Below, piece by piece: positions 13,443 through 24,817 of a stretch of DNA of 64,000 nt (its first letter is position 1; each line of letters opens with the position of its first letter). The position numbers were made by a program, and so were the translations under genes. This DNA is from Cotesia glomerata. Taxonomy: Eukaryota; Arthropoda; Insecta; Hymenoptera; Braconidae. The notes under the pieces are model-generated. The model did not search any database and was not told the DNA's origin. It was given only the letters and a program-made list of their open reading frames with translations. The DNA is taken from positions 13,417,043-13,481,042 of the forward strand of contig NC_058166.1 in the NCBI RefSeq assembly GCF_020080835.1, in the 5' to 3' direction.

Positions 13443-14340
13443 AACTTCCCGCTAAGAAAATCGAAGATTTTCAAAAATCGGGAAGTTATTGTTTTCACCC
13501 CGTTTTGCAAAAATCGAGTTTTCATCAGATCTCGATGTTTGAAGGTCACAGGAAGCTTCCCTGACTATCCCCGCGAGGTTGTCACGGTGTCTGTGTGTGT
13601 GTGGGTGTGTGTGTGTGTGTGTGTATGTATGTGTGTGTGTGTGTGTGTGAAAGTATGTGAACCGCTTATAACTTTTGAACGGCTTGACCGATTTTATCGC
13701 GGTCGGTGCCATTCAAAAGGGCTTGACCAAACTTAGATTTTGAAACTAATTTGGACCGATTCAGATCAATAGATTTTGAGAAATCTAAAAAAAACTGAAA
13801 AAAAAAATTTTTTCAAATGTGGTTTTTTTGGAATAACTTTTAAACAACTTAAAGGTTCAATTCCAAAAACTTATCAGCTCTTAACCTCAAAAAACCACGT
13901 CGATCGCCACCAGTCCGGTCAAAATCGGTTGATTCGTTCAAGAGATATCGTGAACGAAAGAAAACCGAAAAAAGTGTTTTTTCGGAATAACTCCAAAATT
14001 CCTAGCGCGATCAATTCAAAATTTGAGATTTTTTGTGAGGCTTAAAAAACTGCGTCGAATACTTCTAACCGCGTAAAAATCGGTTTATTCATTTAAAAGT
14101 TATTGCGGTTTGAAAATTCAAAAAATAGTGTCTTATCAAATCTCTATCAGACTTTTGAGCTCGAAGAGCTTTAAAACATAAGAAAGCAATCTCTTTAAGC
14201 TCGGAGAGCTCAAAATAACCCATAAATTGTATTTTTGAGCTCGAAGAGCTCAAAAACGTCATTGGTGCAATTTTAAGCGCCTAAGTATGGAATTAGCGGG
14301 AAGTTGCAGGGATGGCCTTCAGGGTCAACCGTTTTCCTAA
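13443..14340 (+). mobile_element. ACTTCCCGC-family element, plus copy
   Basis: It begins AACTTCCCGCTAAGAAAATC and carries the inverse TTAGCGGGAAGTT at about 14294-14306. A tail containing CCTTCAGGGTCAACCG to 14340 is also present in the second copy, so it belongs to the element. The inverted sister copy is 46134-47003. The body has the repeated theme TTTTGAACGGCTTGACCGAT, several GAGCTCGAAGAGCTC palindromes and a GT microsatellite at 13589-13648. An open frame in both copies (about 13776-14045 here) is conserved only as well as the DNA. Confidence 0.8.
13589..13648. repeat. GT microsatellite inside the element
   Basis: Interrupted TG dinucleotide run. The sister copy has a shorter CA/CATA run at 46825-46855, so the array expanded after or during dispersal. 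Confidence 0.85.
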
Positions 14341-14344
14341 TTTT

Positions 14345-14760
14345 TTATATTTATTTTCAAGATCTAAAATTTTGAAAAGTATCTAAATCGTGATATTTTT
14401 AAATTTGAAAACTTATTATCAATGTTTAAATTGTCGGAACTTTTGACCCATTGAAGATAAAAAATTGGTCCAAATTTTACTCGGTAGATTAGTTTTACAA
14501 CTTTAATTTCACTTTTGTAATGATCCACTTTCGACCAATAGTTGTCGAGATATAGAATTTTTGAAAGTATGTAAACAATAGAACTTTGAATTTTTGAAAA
14601 TTTATTATAAATCTTTAAACACTCATATTTTTTGAACCATTGACGATAAAAATTTGGTCTAAATTTTATTCGATAGATTAGTATTTTAGCTTTAATTTTT
14701 TTTCGTAATCACCAACTTTCAACCAATAGTTTTCGAGATATAAAATGTTTAAAAGTATCC
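14345..14760 (+). repeat. Two diverged ~190-bp tandem units
   Basis: Units starting at about 14365 and 14560 share TTTGAACCATTGACGATAAA, GGTCTAAATTTTA, TCGATAGATTAG, ACCAATAGTTTTCGAGATAT and GAAAGTATG blocks in the same order. Non-coding. Confidence 0.65.
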
Positions 14761-14782
14761 AAATGATATAATTTTGGACTTT

Positions 14783-14937
14783 TGAAATCGTTGCACGTAC
14801 GGAATTTTAAAAATATTGATTTTAAAGATTTTTTTAGCCGAGTTAAAACAAAAAAGAAACAGTAAAAATAATGAGAAAATTTTCTATCAGTCACCATTTT
14901 TTTGAAAATTAAAATTTTCAAAATTCCGTACGAGCAA
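14783..14937. repeat. Inverted repeat, possible hairpin
   Basis: CGTTGCACGTACGGAATTTT at about 14783 is answered by AAAATTCCGTACGAGCAACG at about 14918, with roughly 115 bases between. No gene is associated. Confidence 0.6.
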
Positions 14938-15112
14938 CGATAACTACATCCTTACTAATTAGAAAGCAATTTAGGTTTTTATTTTCAGATAATCCGTTTT
15001 TGAGTTATCGATGTGACCATGGAGAGGGAAATTTTTTTTATCTCTACGAGATTGTTAATAACTTTGTAATAATTAAATATTTTTTAATAAAAATTTTGGG
15101 TAATACACAGAA

Positions 15113-15329
15113 AAAAAAAATTACTTGAATCAAGCAAATAATTTTGAAGAATTTCATCTTCTTGGTTTGAGTTGAAAAATTCTTAAACTACGAAATTTTA
15201 CTTGGTTTAAGTAAATTTTACTTGATTAAAGAATTTTTCGTCTTGATTCAAGACAATGAGCTTCTTCAAAATTATTTTCTTGTTTCAAGAATTTTACTCT
15301 TGATTCAAGTTAATTTTTTTTTCAGTGTA
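15113..15329. mobile_element. Short CTTGATTCAAG-rich MITE
   Basis: Ends are ACACAG and CAGTGTA, with a palindromic body of CTTGAATCAAG/CTTGATTCAAG motifs and TTCTTCAAAATTATTTTCTT. It is about 217 bases. Degenerate relatives occur at about 4570-4780, 19740-19880 and 26380-26515. Confidence 0.65.
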
Positions 15330-15466
15330 ATCTTTAATGTACCCTTAATAAAATAAAAAAAATCCGATCCCCAAATTCCTTTATTTTCCCTGTCAAAAAA
15401 ATTCCCGAAAATCATCTTTTTTTTCAACCGTCACAGTGGTGTTCCCCCTTAAATGACATTCGCTAT

Positions 15467-15659
15467 ACACAGTAAAAAATTTTTCGTCAAATTTAACACA
15501 AAAATTTGTGTTAATGATTTTTTTTACACAATCTGTGTTGAATCAACACTCTATTGTGTTGAATCAACATACTAAAATGTTAAATTCTACACACTAAAAT
15601 GTTGAATTCTACACAAACATTTTTACACTTTAAAAAATGACGAAAAATTTTTCACTGTG
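15467..15659. mobile_element. Short MITE, ACACAGTAAAAAATTTTTCG ends
   Basis: The left terminus ACACAGTAAAAAATTTTTCG is mirrored by CGAAAAATTTTTCACTGTG. The body alternates TTAACACAAA, TTGTGTTGAATCAAC and similar blocks. It is related at the ends to the longer element at 21152-22294. Confidence 0.75.
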
Positions 15660-16880
15660 CAAAGACTGTTAAAAAACACTCTCTTCACTCAACATGAACT
15701 CATAACAGGCTTGACGGAAAGCTTGAAGCTTAGTGTGATAGATACGGTTAAAATCTATTTTTCATTATAAATTTACTATAAATTATAAATCATGCAATTC
15801 TAAATTTTCCGAACTGCGACTGTATTACATAATTAATTCTAATTATTAAACTTGTCATCTAGTAAACGCAAATGCGAACTCAAGGTATTCTATTTAACGC
15901 GGCTGAGTGCCCACACATGACACGATTTAATAGCTAAAATGAATCAACGATTTATCAACACGACACTTTGGAATTTTATTCTACTCTTGCGCTGACGTTG
16001 CGTCACATTCACCCGAGATATTTATTGCGATACCAAATTTACAAAGAGTAAGGAGAAATTACTAAACATAAACATAAACATAAACGTGTTATTAAATTTT
16101 TGCATTTTCATGTACATGTATAGAATATCGATATATCTCATGCCAAATAGAAACAGAAAATCAAGGAAAAAAATATTTATATTTATATTAATATTACTTA
16201 TGAATAAATAAATAATTAAACACATATGTACTTGAGAAATTACAAATATTCTGGTCGGAAATTATAAAATGGTAAACCGGAAAATATTGAGATAGCACTG
16301 CACGTGCAGAAGGTAAAACTTTCTAATATTATTTCCATTTCTCAAACTCTATTAACATTTATAGATCTTTTAGTGGTATACCTATTAATTTTATGATGTT
16401 AAGATTTTTTATATAAAACAACTTTACTTTTTTGTATTTGTGGTAGATATGTTATTAATTTATAAATTAACGCGGCACTGTTACAGGGTAATGAGGAAAA
16501 TGTTGTTTTTTATAGGCTGTAGAAGTAAAGACAACTTCATTGGGAACGATCTAATGAGTAAGTAATTTATCGGTTAATGGCGAAAAATTATTGAGGATAT
16601 GAAACTTTTATTGAACTCGTAAATCGTGTAAAGAGACGTTAAATCTAAAAATTCTTGTCCGCACTAATAAGATTAAATGGTTGCAATTATTGAAGCAAAA
16701 AAAATTACCGGAAAATCTGCATCGATCATGAAGAATTTAGAAGGGATTGATAAAGAACTTCAATCTTCGATGTATATCTGAAACATAAATGTTTGGTTAG
16801 TCAAATAATCATTTTTAAAAAAATAATATGAAGAAAAATTGACTTTTTGATTAAGAAAATCGATCGAAGAGAATTAATTC
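15660..16880. other. Non-repetitive AT-rich interval
   Basis: No supported ORF and no paired termini. The minus-strand open frame at 16022-16225 is low-complexity (Ile/Asn/Phe) and is not accepted. One CTGCACGTGCAG palindrome lies near 16295-16310. Confidence 0.4.
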
Positions 16881-17073
16881 TACACGGAGAAAATTTTATA
16901 GTAGAGTTTACTATCTAGTTATGGTAAAATCTATTAACTGAATTCGATAGTAGTAAATATTATTTGAATAATTATGTAAACCATCTGAATTGTAGTAGTT
17001 AACATCCTGATGGTTACTACTACTATTATGATGGTAATCAGTAATAATAGCTATTATTATTTTAACTAGTTAC

Positions 17074-17734
17074 TACACGGAAAAAAAAATTTCGTTCTGG
17101 TAACGTAACTGTAGAGTTACCACAACTATACACAGTTTACTGTTCGTTGTAGAGTTACAGTAACAAAATGTTATTTAGTTCTGATAACTCAATGTTGTTG
17201 AGCTCTCAAAGCTCTACGGGATTGTTCTCAGAGCCAAAAGGTATAGTTGAGAGCGCTCTACGTTGCACAGTAGTAGAGTGCGCTGACATATTTCATAACC
17301 TTCTAAAATGCCAAACATAATTATTTTATTACTAATCTATATTATTAAAAATATATGAGGACAATTAAGTTCCCAATTTATTTATTTAAGGAAATAGGTT
17401 TTTTTTTTGTCAAATTGAATTTCGTTAGAACAGTTTTGTATTTATGGTTTTTCAAGGTTCATTTGCAGTGACTATTAATTTAATTTATTAGTTGAATATA
17501 TTGTGATAAGTGATAAGTTATCGGAATACATTAAAAAGACCCAATTTAACACAAAATAAAATTTGTTTTCGTTTATTTATCTTTTCCTGTGCATATACGG
17601 TAATCATTTTATGTCCAATATTTATTAATATAATCAAGAAAATAAGATAATTTTGTGACGACCATATTTTTATTTTACAAATAATTTTTATTTGTAATAT
17701 AAGTTCTATTATTATTTTATTTCTATTATAATAC
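17074..17734 (+). mobile_element. TACACGG-family element, truncated tandem copy A
   Basis: It starts TACACGGAAAAAAAAATTTC and is nearly identical to the first 660 bases of copy B. It stops at TTATAATAC, where the next copy begins immediately. The body carries GAGCTCTCAGAGCTC palindromes and GTTGTAGAGTTACAG blocks. No transposase. The distal 300 bases and right terminus are missing. Confidence 0.8.
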
Positions 17735-18702
17735 TACACGGAAAAAAAAATTTCGTTCTGGTAACCTAACTGTAGAGTTACCACAACTATACACAGTTTA
17801 CTATTCGTTGTAGAGTTACAGTAACAAAATGTTATTTAGTTTTGATAACTCAATGTTGTTGAGCTCTCAGAGCTCTACGGGATTGTTCTCAGAGCCAAAC
17901 GGTATAGTTGAGAGCGCTCTACGTTGCACAGTAGTAGAGTGCGCTGACATATTTCATAACCTTCTAAAATGCCAAACATAATTATTTTGTTACTAATCTA
18001 TATTATTAAAAATATATGAGGACAATTAAGTTCCCAATTTATTTATTTAAGGAAATAGGTTTTTTTTTTGTCAAATTGAATTTCGTTAGAACAGTTTTGT
18101 ATTTATGGTTTTTCAAGGTTCATTTGCAGTGACTATTAATTTAATTTATTAGTTGAATATATTGTGATAAGTGATAAGTTATCGGAATACATTAAAAAGA
18201 CCCAATTTAACACAAAATAAAATTTGTTTTCGTTTATTTATCTTTTCTCGTGCATATACGGTAATGATTTTATGTCCAATATTTATTGATATAATTAAGA
18301 AAATAAGATAATTTTGTGACGACCATATTTTTATTTTACAAATAATTTTTATTTGTAATATAAGTTCTATTATTATTTTATTTCTATTATAATACTATTC
18401 TTATTTGTCATATACAATTATTGTTGACAATATAAATTCATTCTGCTGCATGTATTTATTAAATTATCAATGCTAAATCGTAAAAAAAAATTATTAAGCA
18501 GACTTCCAAAAATTTGTTATAGTCTCAGAACGATCCTGTAGAGTTGTGAGAGGTAAATAACGTTTAGCTCTCAGAGCTCAACGATGTAGAGTTGCAGGAG
18601 CCAAACGGTATTGTTACTATAAGAATACGTTAACCTACTGGAACTTTTTACAACTCACTAACTACTATAGAGTTCCTATAGCAAAATTTTTTTCTCCGTG
18701 TA
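17735..18702 (+). mobile_element. TACACGG-family element, full copy B
   Basis: It runs from TACACGGAAAAAAAAATTTC to AGCAAAATTTTTTTCTCCGTGTA, about 968 bases, with imperfect terminal inverted repeats of about 20-25 bases. It matches copies at 26639-27593 (inverted) and 27620-28586. Non-coding. Confidence 0.85.
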
Positions 18703-18799
18703 CTATTATCAAAATCTTAATTCCTAATATAATCTGATGGTTACAGTTACTATCGGTAATAATAATAGCTACTATCTAAGCTAGTAAAAAATATTAAAA

Positions 18800-19788
18800 A
18801 AATTAAAAATTTGCGTTAGCGTGGATGCATTTCTGAATGAACTAAAAACAGTTGTAGCGCAGTGTAGTACACAAAAAATCGGGATTAAATTCGGATTGAA
18901 TGTATATTTAAATTTTTATTTGTCTAAAACAAGTTTCAACGCCAAATTTTTCAAAAAAAAATTTGAAATTCCCAAAGAAATCAAAATTTTCAATAAAATT
19001 CAAATTTCAAAAAAAAGATTTTAATCTTACAAAAAATTTTTAAAAAACATAATTTTCAAAAAATCTAAGATTTGAAAAAAAATAATTTTGAATACAATTA
19101 AGCTTCAAACTAATTATTAATCATAATTATCTAATTATTTAAATTAAAATTTTCCCTTTAACAATTGCAATTAAAGAGAGCATACTCTTTGCTCCAGTTG
19201 ATGGTATCGTATTTTGAAATGCACCGAATCAGCTTGACTACATGTAATTTTTCTTATGAATTGAATTAAATGATATTTTCAAAGCTAGCAGATGAAATAA
19301 ACTCATTGACCTGTTCAAGTTATGCATTCTGTTGAAGAAATTCAATGCACAAATTATCAAAACTAGCAACCTGCAGTCCCTATGTGACTGCCAAGAATTG
19401 CGAACTATAATAAATAAAATTTTGCTTAATTGTATAATGATTTTCGTTAAAGTGTACTTTACTTTCTTAACTATTGACATTTATAAAGATATAAGATCAT
19501 CCCGACATTACAATCATAACGAGCTTTCATTTGAGTACCCATTTGCATTTTTGATATATTTTTCATATATACATATATATAATATATATATAAATATATA
19601 AAAAATTCATGTGGGTACTCAAATGAAAGGTCTCGACGAGTGTAACATCGGGATGAGCTTATATCATTAAAAATGTTAATAGTTCACAAGATATAAGGTC
19701 ATTTCTTAATTATTGATATTTTTAAATATGTAAGCTCATAAGTAAATAATTTTGAAGAATTTAAGAATTTTTCGTTTTAAATCAAGTT

Positions 19789-19822
<34 letters not shown>

Positions 19823-19999
19823 TATAGTATTAAGTTTTTAAGAATATTTTTTTTTTAATCAAATAAAATTTTTTTCCAGTGTATCGAATTAGATGATCGT
19901 AAGAATGTAATGACTGGTTTTTGGATTTGGAGGATGCAAACTAAAACCTTAAAAATATGTAGCTCGTGTCGGCGCCTGTTGAGCTCCGCCTATTCTAAA
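18800..19999. other. AT-rich interval with a hairpin and poly-T
   Basis: An inverted repeat at about 19497-19660 pairs ATCATCCCGACATTAC with its counterpart before GGGATGAGCTTA, and GAGCTTTCATTTGAGTACCC with GGGTACTCAAATGAAAGGTC, around a TATA-rich centre. A poly-T run occupies about 19790-19820. No gene is supported. Confidence 0.5.
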
Positions 20000-20620
20000 A
20001 ATGAAGATGCTCTAATTGACGATGTTGACCAAATCTATTCGCGTGTCCCTGTCATTTACTTTAGCTGAAATTCGTCCAGGTTATAGCTTTGGCCTCTGGA
20101 CTATTATTGAACGATACGCCCAGTAAGTAGAACCAGAGACCAAATGAAAAGGATCTTTGGATTTATGTTTCTGTGTGTAAAATATATCGGTCTTTTGAGT
20201 TTTAGTATGCCTCATCTATGTCTTTAGACTATAGACCACAGATATGTTATTTTGAGATTTAGACGTAGACCAGTAGTTAGGAGACAAAGAGGAAGTGCCG
20301 GCGCGAGCCAGCACTTAAGAATCTCAATGACAGGATTCGGACACTCCTGACTGGATAAGAAACCACCACCCGGCAAAAGGACCAAAAATTACGGTGGATT
20401 GTTATAGTATAAGTATAACCGTAAGCACAAGTAGTGCTGTACTGCTGGGTCACTTCTTACTCTGAAAGGACCGCTCGGTTTGAGGAAACCAGGGGAGGAG
20501 CAAGATAATTATTATACCGCTCTGCTCGACGATAACTTTTTGCCCGAATGACATAGAATTTGCGACTATTCTTGACCGACTTTAATAGAGGCTTGTGTTA
20601 CTCAAAGAACGATAATTGCG
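20000..20620. other. Mixed-composition unique island with a GC hairpin
   Basis: Less AT-rich, unique in the window, no long ORF. It holds a compact hairpin AGTGCCGGC-GCGA-GCCAGCACT at about 20295-20317. A broken frame at about 20280-20570 reads like degraded coding sequence (with KKPPPGKRTKNYGG between stops), possibly an old retroelement; not assignable. Confidence 0.35.
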
Positions 20621-21151
20621 GGAGAATTAATTTCTTTAAAATGCTATCTCGCATTATTTAAACACTCCTACAGACTTATATTTTTTAAGTGCTATGTATT
20701 TTTCGCCCAACAGTTAGGAATTTTAAGTCGAGGATTTTTAAATTCTTATGGCTGGGAAGATTTTCGAATATTTTTATACTTTCAATTATTTAAGCATTGA
20801 GAAACCTTTTTGATAATCATTTTTAGTTTAAAATTTATTTATTTTTTAGTTATAAGTATTTATTATTATTTACATAATTAATAGAATAAGAAAAATTTTT
20901 GTTATAAAATTAATTTATATCGTAATCTTAATTTATGCCTTTATCCAATTTGATTACTGAAAAAAAAGTTTTTTTCCACCCTGTATATAAAATATTTTTA
21001 TCAAAGTTTTTTTATATCCCATATCCGTTTCTTACTATAAAAAACTGATATTTTTCGTTTGTTTACATCATTGAAAAGTTGTGCTGATTTATAATTTATT
21101 GAAAAATTACCGAGCTGTGTTACAATTGATATCATAGTTTGGATAGATTCT
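20621..21151. other. AT-rich stretch, nothing recognised
   Basis: No ORF, paired termini or recurrence was found. Confidence 0.35.
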
Positions 21152-22294
21152 TACACAGTAAAAAAATTTTCGTAAAATTTAACATAAAATTTTGTGTAGA
21201 TGATTTTTTTACACAAAATTTATGTTAATTCTACACATACTGTTTGTATTGATGAAATCAACATAATTCTGTGTTAAAAGTAACACAAAAATATGTTAAA
21301 ACTTTCATTGGCTGATTCTCGGATTTCTACACACTTAAATGTTATCCATAACACAAATAAAGTGTTGATTGTAACTTTTTCTTTGTGTTACTCAGATCAG
21401 CTGTCAAATATGTGAGCTTTACTAATAATTTAAATATATATATATTTTGTGATTAAAAAAATACATGAGCAATTGAAAATAATAAATTAAAGGAAAAATG
21501 CACATGTAGAAAATTAAAAAAACTGTAAGTTTATTTTCTAAGAATTTATTAATTTCAACTATTTATTTTTTGTCTAATTCAAAAAAAAAATAAATGAAAA
21601 TTAAGTTAGCCGACATCTGAAAATTTTTACAATTTTTTAATGAAAAATTATTACAAAAATAAAAAAAAAATTTCACTTGTAGAAAATTTGAAGAATTATT
21701 CGTGTAATTTTTTTTAAGTATTTTTTAACTTGTAAATAATTTGTCAAAAAAAATCAACATGTCCGCTAGATTCATAATCATAAAATTTATAATTTTTCTT
21801 ATTTTATTTATTTCCTCATAATTTAAAATTTATTCTGTCTTCTAGATTCACACTAGAAAGGACATTAACCTTGTAATGAATTTTAAGGTTACAATTCTGT
21901 TATCGGATGTTTTAATATAAATTACCCTTTATTTACTTAGTTTTTAATTGCTATACACTACAATTGTATATTTATTAGCTGCATTTAAGTATTTTACGTA
22001 ATGACACAAATCAAAATCCACCAAATTAAATTGACGTTGAGGCTATCACATTTACATGTCTATCTTGTGTGGCATACGTGACTATATATGAAGAATTCTT
22101 TAACATAAATTTTGTGTTGGTTGGCCAGTAACATTAAAAAAGTGTAGTTTTACTTTGAATTAACACTTGAGTGTGTTAAAAAATGGATGGATTGATCAAT
22201 ACAAACCGTTTGTGTAGAATTAACATAAATTTTATGTAAAAAAAACATCTACACAAAATTTTATGTTAAATTTTACGAAAATTTTTTTACTGTA
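21152..22294. mobile_element. MITE-like element, TACACAGTAAAAAAATTTTC ends
   Basis: The left end TACACAGTAAAAAAATTTTC continues into AACATAAAATTTTGTGTAGA. The right end mirrors it (TCTACACAAAATTTTATGTT, then GAAAATTTTTTTACTGTA). The arms carry repeated TTAACATAAATTTTGTGT and GTGTTAAAAGTAACAC motifs; the centre is unrelated AT-rich sequence. About 1.14 kb, no ORF. Confidence 0.75.
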
Positions 22295-22742
22295 GGTACG
22301 AAAAAAATTGCTCGAATAGGATTAACGTAATTAAAAATTTAATTTTTCAACGATTCAATTAATAATTAATAAAATTGTTTTTAATTGAATTATTATGATT
22401 AATTGAATTTTCTTGAATTTAATTATAATTAATTTGATTTTTCTTAATTTAATCATAATATTAATAATTATTAACTTATTAGTTATAATAAAAAAGATCC
22501 ACAGTATTATAAACACATCATTTGCATCTGTGTCAAATTAAGCTAAGACGGCCATATTTTTATTTTGGTATTTTGCTGAGGAAAAAACCGAGTTTTTTAA
22601 AAACCACTATACTTTTTCGTGTAGGAAAAAAACTTTGGAATTCTCCACACAAGAATACCAGTTTCTTTACCGGAGGGAAAAATTTCCTGGGTTGAAAACA
22701 ACTTTTTTTTTCAGTTTGATAGTCAATTTATTAAATAAATAA
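22295..22742. other. AT-rich interval, nothing recognised
   Basis: AT-rich sequence with TTAATTATAATTAATT-type runs. No gene or paired ends. Confidence 0.35.
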
Positions 22743-22746
22743 TTAA

Positions 22747-24024
22747 CCCTTTAATGTTCTGGAAGCGCGATGAATCTCAGTGTGATCTGTTAGGGGAAAG
22801 AGCCAATCATAGTCCGTTATGCGGTTGTGTGAAAGACGGTTTAGTTGTAGTAGTGTGTTCATGTGTCCCCTTCTACTACTTTTCTGGCCCCCTCTCTACG
22901 AAAAAGACTATAGCTCTCTCACTTAAGGTTGCACGGACAGTACCCCGTAAGTCATAATAGAATCTAAATTTTTTTTTCATAAAAATTAAAAATTTTAATA
23001 CGAAAATTCATTACTATAATTTAACAGTTATCTAACAATATTATTATTTAAATAAATTAATTAATTTAATTAACAAAAACAATAAATAGTTAACGTTTGA
23101 CTCGAGTATTTTTTCACAAAACTTAGACCTGGCAACATCGCGCTTAACAGCTGTTTATATTTACCTCGCTGGGTAGCTGAGTTAGTGTTAAGTTGTAAGA
23201 GGTTATTTGTAATAGCAGAATGAGTAATGCAAATCAATTTAGACACAATGGGAAATTTGCAAGAAAAAGTATTGTAAATTGGAAAAATAATGTCAGTAAA
23301 AGCGCGAAAAAAAATATAAAAGATTAAAAATAACAAAAAAATGTGATGTAAAGTGTTGACTGTTTCTACATTTCCTTTCTCCCTACTGCCAATTACATTT
23401 TTAATATTATAGTCATATTTTTAAATGTATTTTTTTTCTACAGCTTAATAAATTGAAAACAACAAATTCTTTTTTTTTTATAAGTAAGTATAAAAACATA
23501 ACCGACAGAAATACAGAGGAAAAATTAAAATTCAAAGTTGGCGCGTTCTATTCTGTGCAACGTTGCCACACTGCGCTGAATCACGTGGTTTAATTATTTT
23601 TAAGTATGTCGGATTGATATTTTTGTGAATTTCTGATCTTTTGAATTAAAATAGCTTTAAAAGTCTTCGGCAGAAAATATTAATTTTAATTTTAACGTAT
23701 TCTATGAAAGTTGATTGATTTAAAAATAAGTTTTTTGTTTTTTAATCTTCCTATGGATTCGCCACATAAATCGATAAATGTGCATCTCGTCAACAGTCTC
23801 TATAACCTACATGTTAAATTTCTATTTTTTAATAATTTATTAAACAATAACCCTTCGATTAATCTTTTCCAAAAAATTAATTTAGACGTATAAGATAGCT
23901 ATTTATAACATATAAAAAAATTAGCTTCTGATCTTCAAAAGTGCATTAGTGTCCGTACAACCTTAAAGAAAAATACATATGACTCGAATTTAAGAGTGGG
24001 GATTCAAGGCCAAACATTAAAGGG
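22747..24024. mobile_element. piggyBac-like non-autonomous element (TTAA flanked)
   Basis: The termini CCCTTTAATGTT and AACATTAAAGGG are exact inverses and lie directly inside TTAA on both sides (22743-22746, 24025-24028). A second inverted pair, AAGGTTGCACGGACAGT (about 22925) against TGTCCGTACAACCTT (about 23950), lies further in. TTAA duplication with CCC-type ends is the piggyBac signature. No transposase frame is present in the 1.28 kb; open frames at 22754-22957 and 23070-23336 show no piggyBac motifs. Confidence 0.8.
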
Positions 24025-24079
24025 TTAAAAGAATAAGGATAGTTTTGTGATGAGGATATTTTCATTTAAAATGATTTTT

Positions 24080-24708
24080 GCACGACTCATGATGCGAAGC
24101 ATCAGAGAGTGCTTTACGATCGAAAAATTTTTTTCGCCTCATTTTAGCAACTATTTTTAGTATTATAGCCTTGTTAGTTCACGGAATCAAGATATTTTGC
24201 ATACTATTGTCGAGATAATTTAATGGAGATTAATTCGATACTTTCTAAAAATTGATTTACTGCAATAGAAACGGAAAAAAAAAATATCAAAATAGGTCAA
24301 AAAATTTTCCTGTCCGTCATGAATGAAACCCCGGAAACACTGTAACTTGTGAAAAAATCAATTATTTGAGTTAAAATTTTTTTTTTTAAATTCTAATCGA
24401 CGATTGTAGGTCACTGAATGCGAATGGTTAATTAATTCAGTGTCGTTTAATTACAATTAATAAAAAACGAAAACTACAAGACTGTATATCTATATATATC
24501 CATGTAAAATTAACATGGATGGTGATATATCTATATCTATAGATATTATGTACATTTTATTCCACCAGGGGCGCTTGTGCAGTACCTTCCTACTACAGCT
24601 GTTTTTTCGGCAATTAATTTTGAACGACTTAAGTTTTTTTTTTTTTTTTTTTTTATATTTCATAATTAAATGAGCATTATGAGTCGTGCACTTTTGGATT
24701 TTCCAAAC
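24080..24708 (+). mobile_element. GCACGACTCAT-family element, intact-looking copy
   Basis: Same termini, hairpin (GATGC-GAA-GCATC) and tail (TTTTGGATTTTCCAAAC) as 3075-3683, and very similar throughout. About 629 bases, non-coding. Confidence 0.8.
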
Positions 24709-24817
24709 TTTTTTATAGTTAAATTTGGAATCATTAAAAAGATCTTAACGAAAATTTAAGCCTTTTCACAATTTAATATATTTTTTTGATGATAATCAAT
24801 TTTTTGAAAAAGTTTTG

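Larger units (their letters stand above)
16884..18795. mobile_element. Host MITE split by the TACACGG pair
   Basis: The left part (TACACGGAGAAAATTTTATA GTAGAGTTTACTATC, then TGATGGTTACTACTAC and TAATAATAGCTATTATTA) and the part right of 18702 (TGATGGTTACAGTTACTATC, TAATAATAATAGCTACTATC) look like halves of one palindromic element. It was interrupted by 17074-18702. The right terminus is degraded, so the 3' limit is approximate. Confidence 0.45.

Noticed and set aside
13589..13648. GT array as possible regulatory Z-DNA element
   Set aside because: It belongs to a transposon copy and differs in length in the sister copy; nothing links it to a gene.
13776..14045. Open frame shared with 46457-46699 (minus)
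   Set aside because: It lies in the body of a non-autonomous repeat family, has no domain, and is conserved no better than the flanking DNA.
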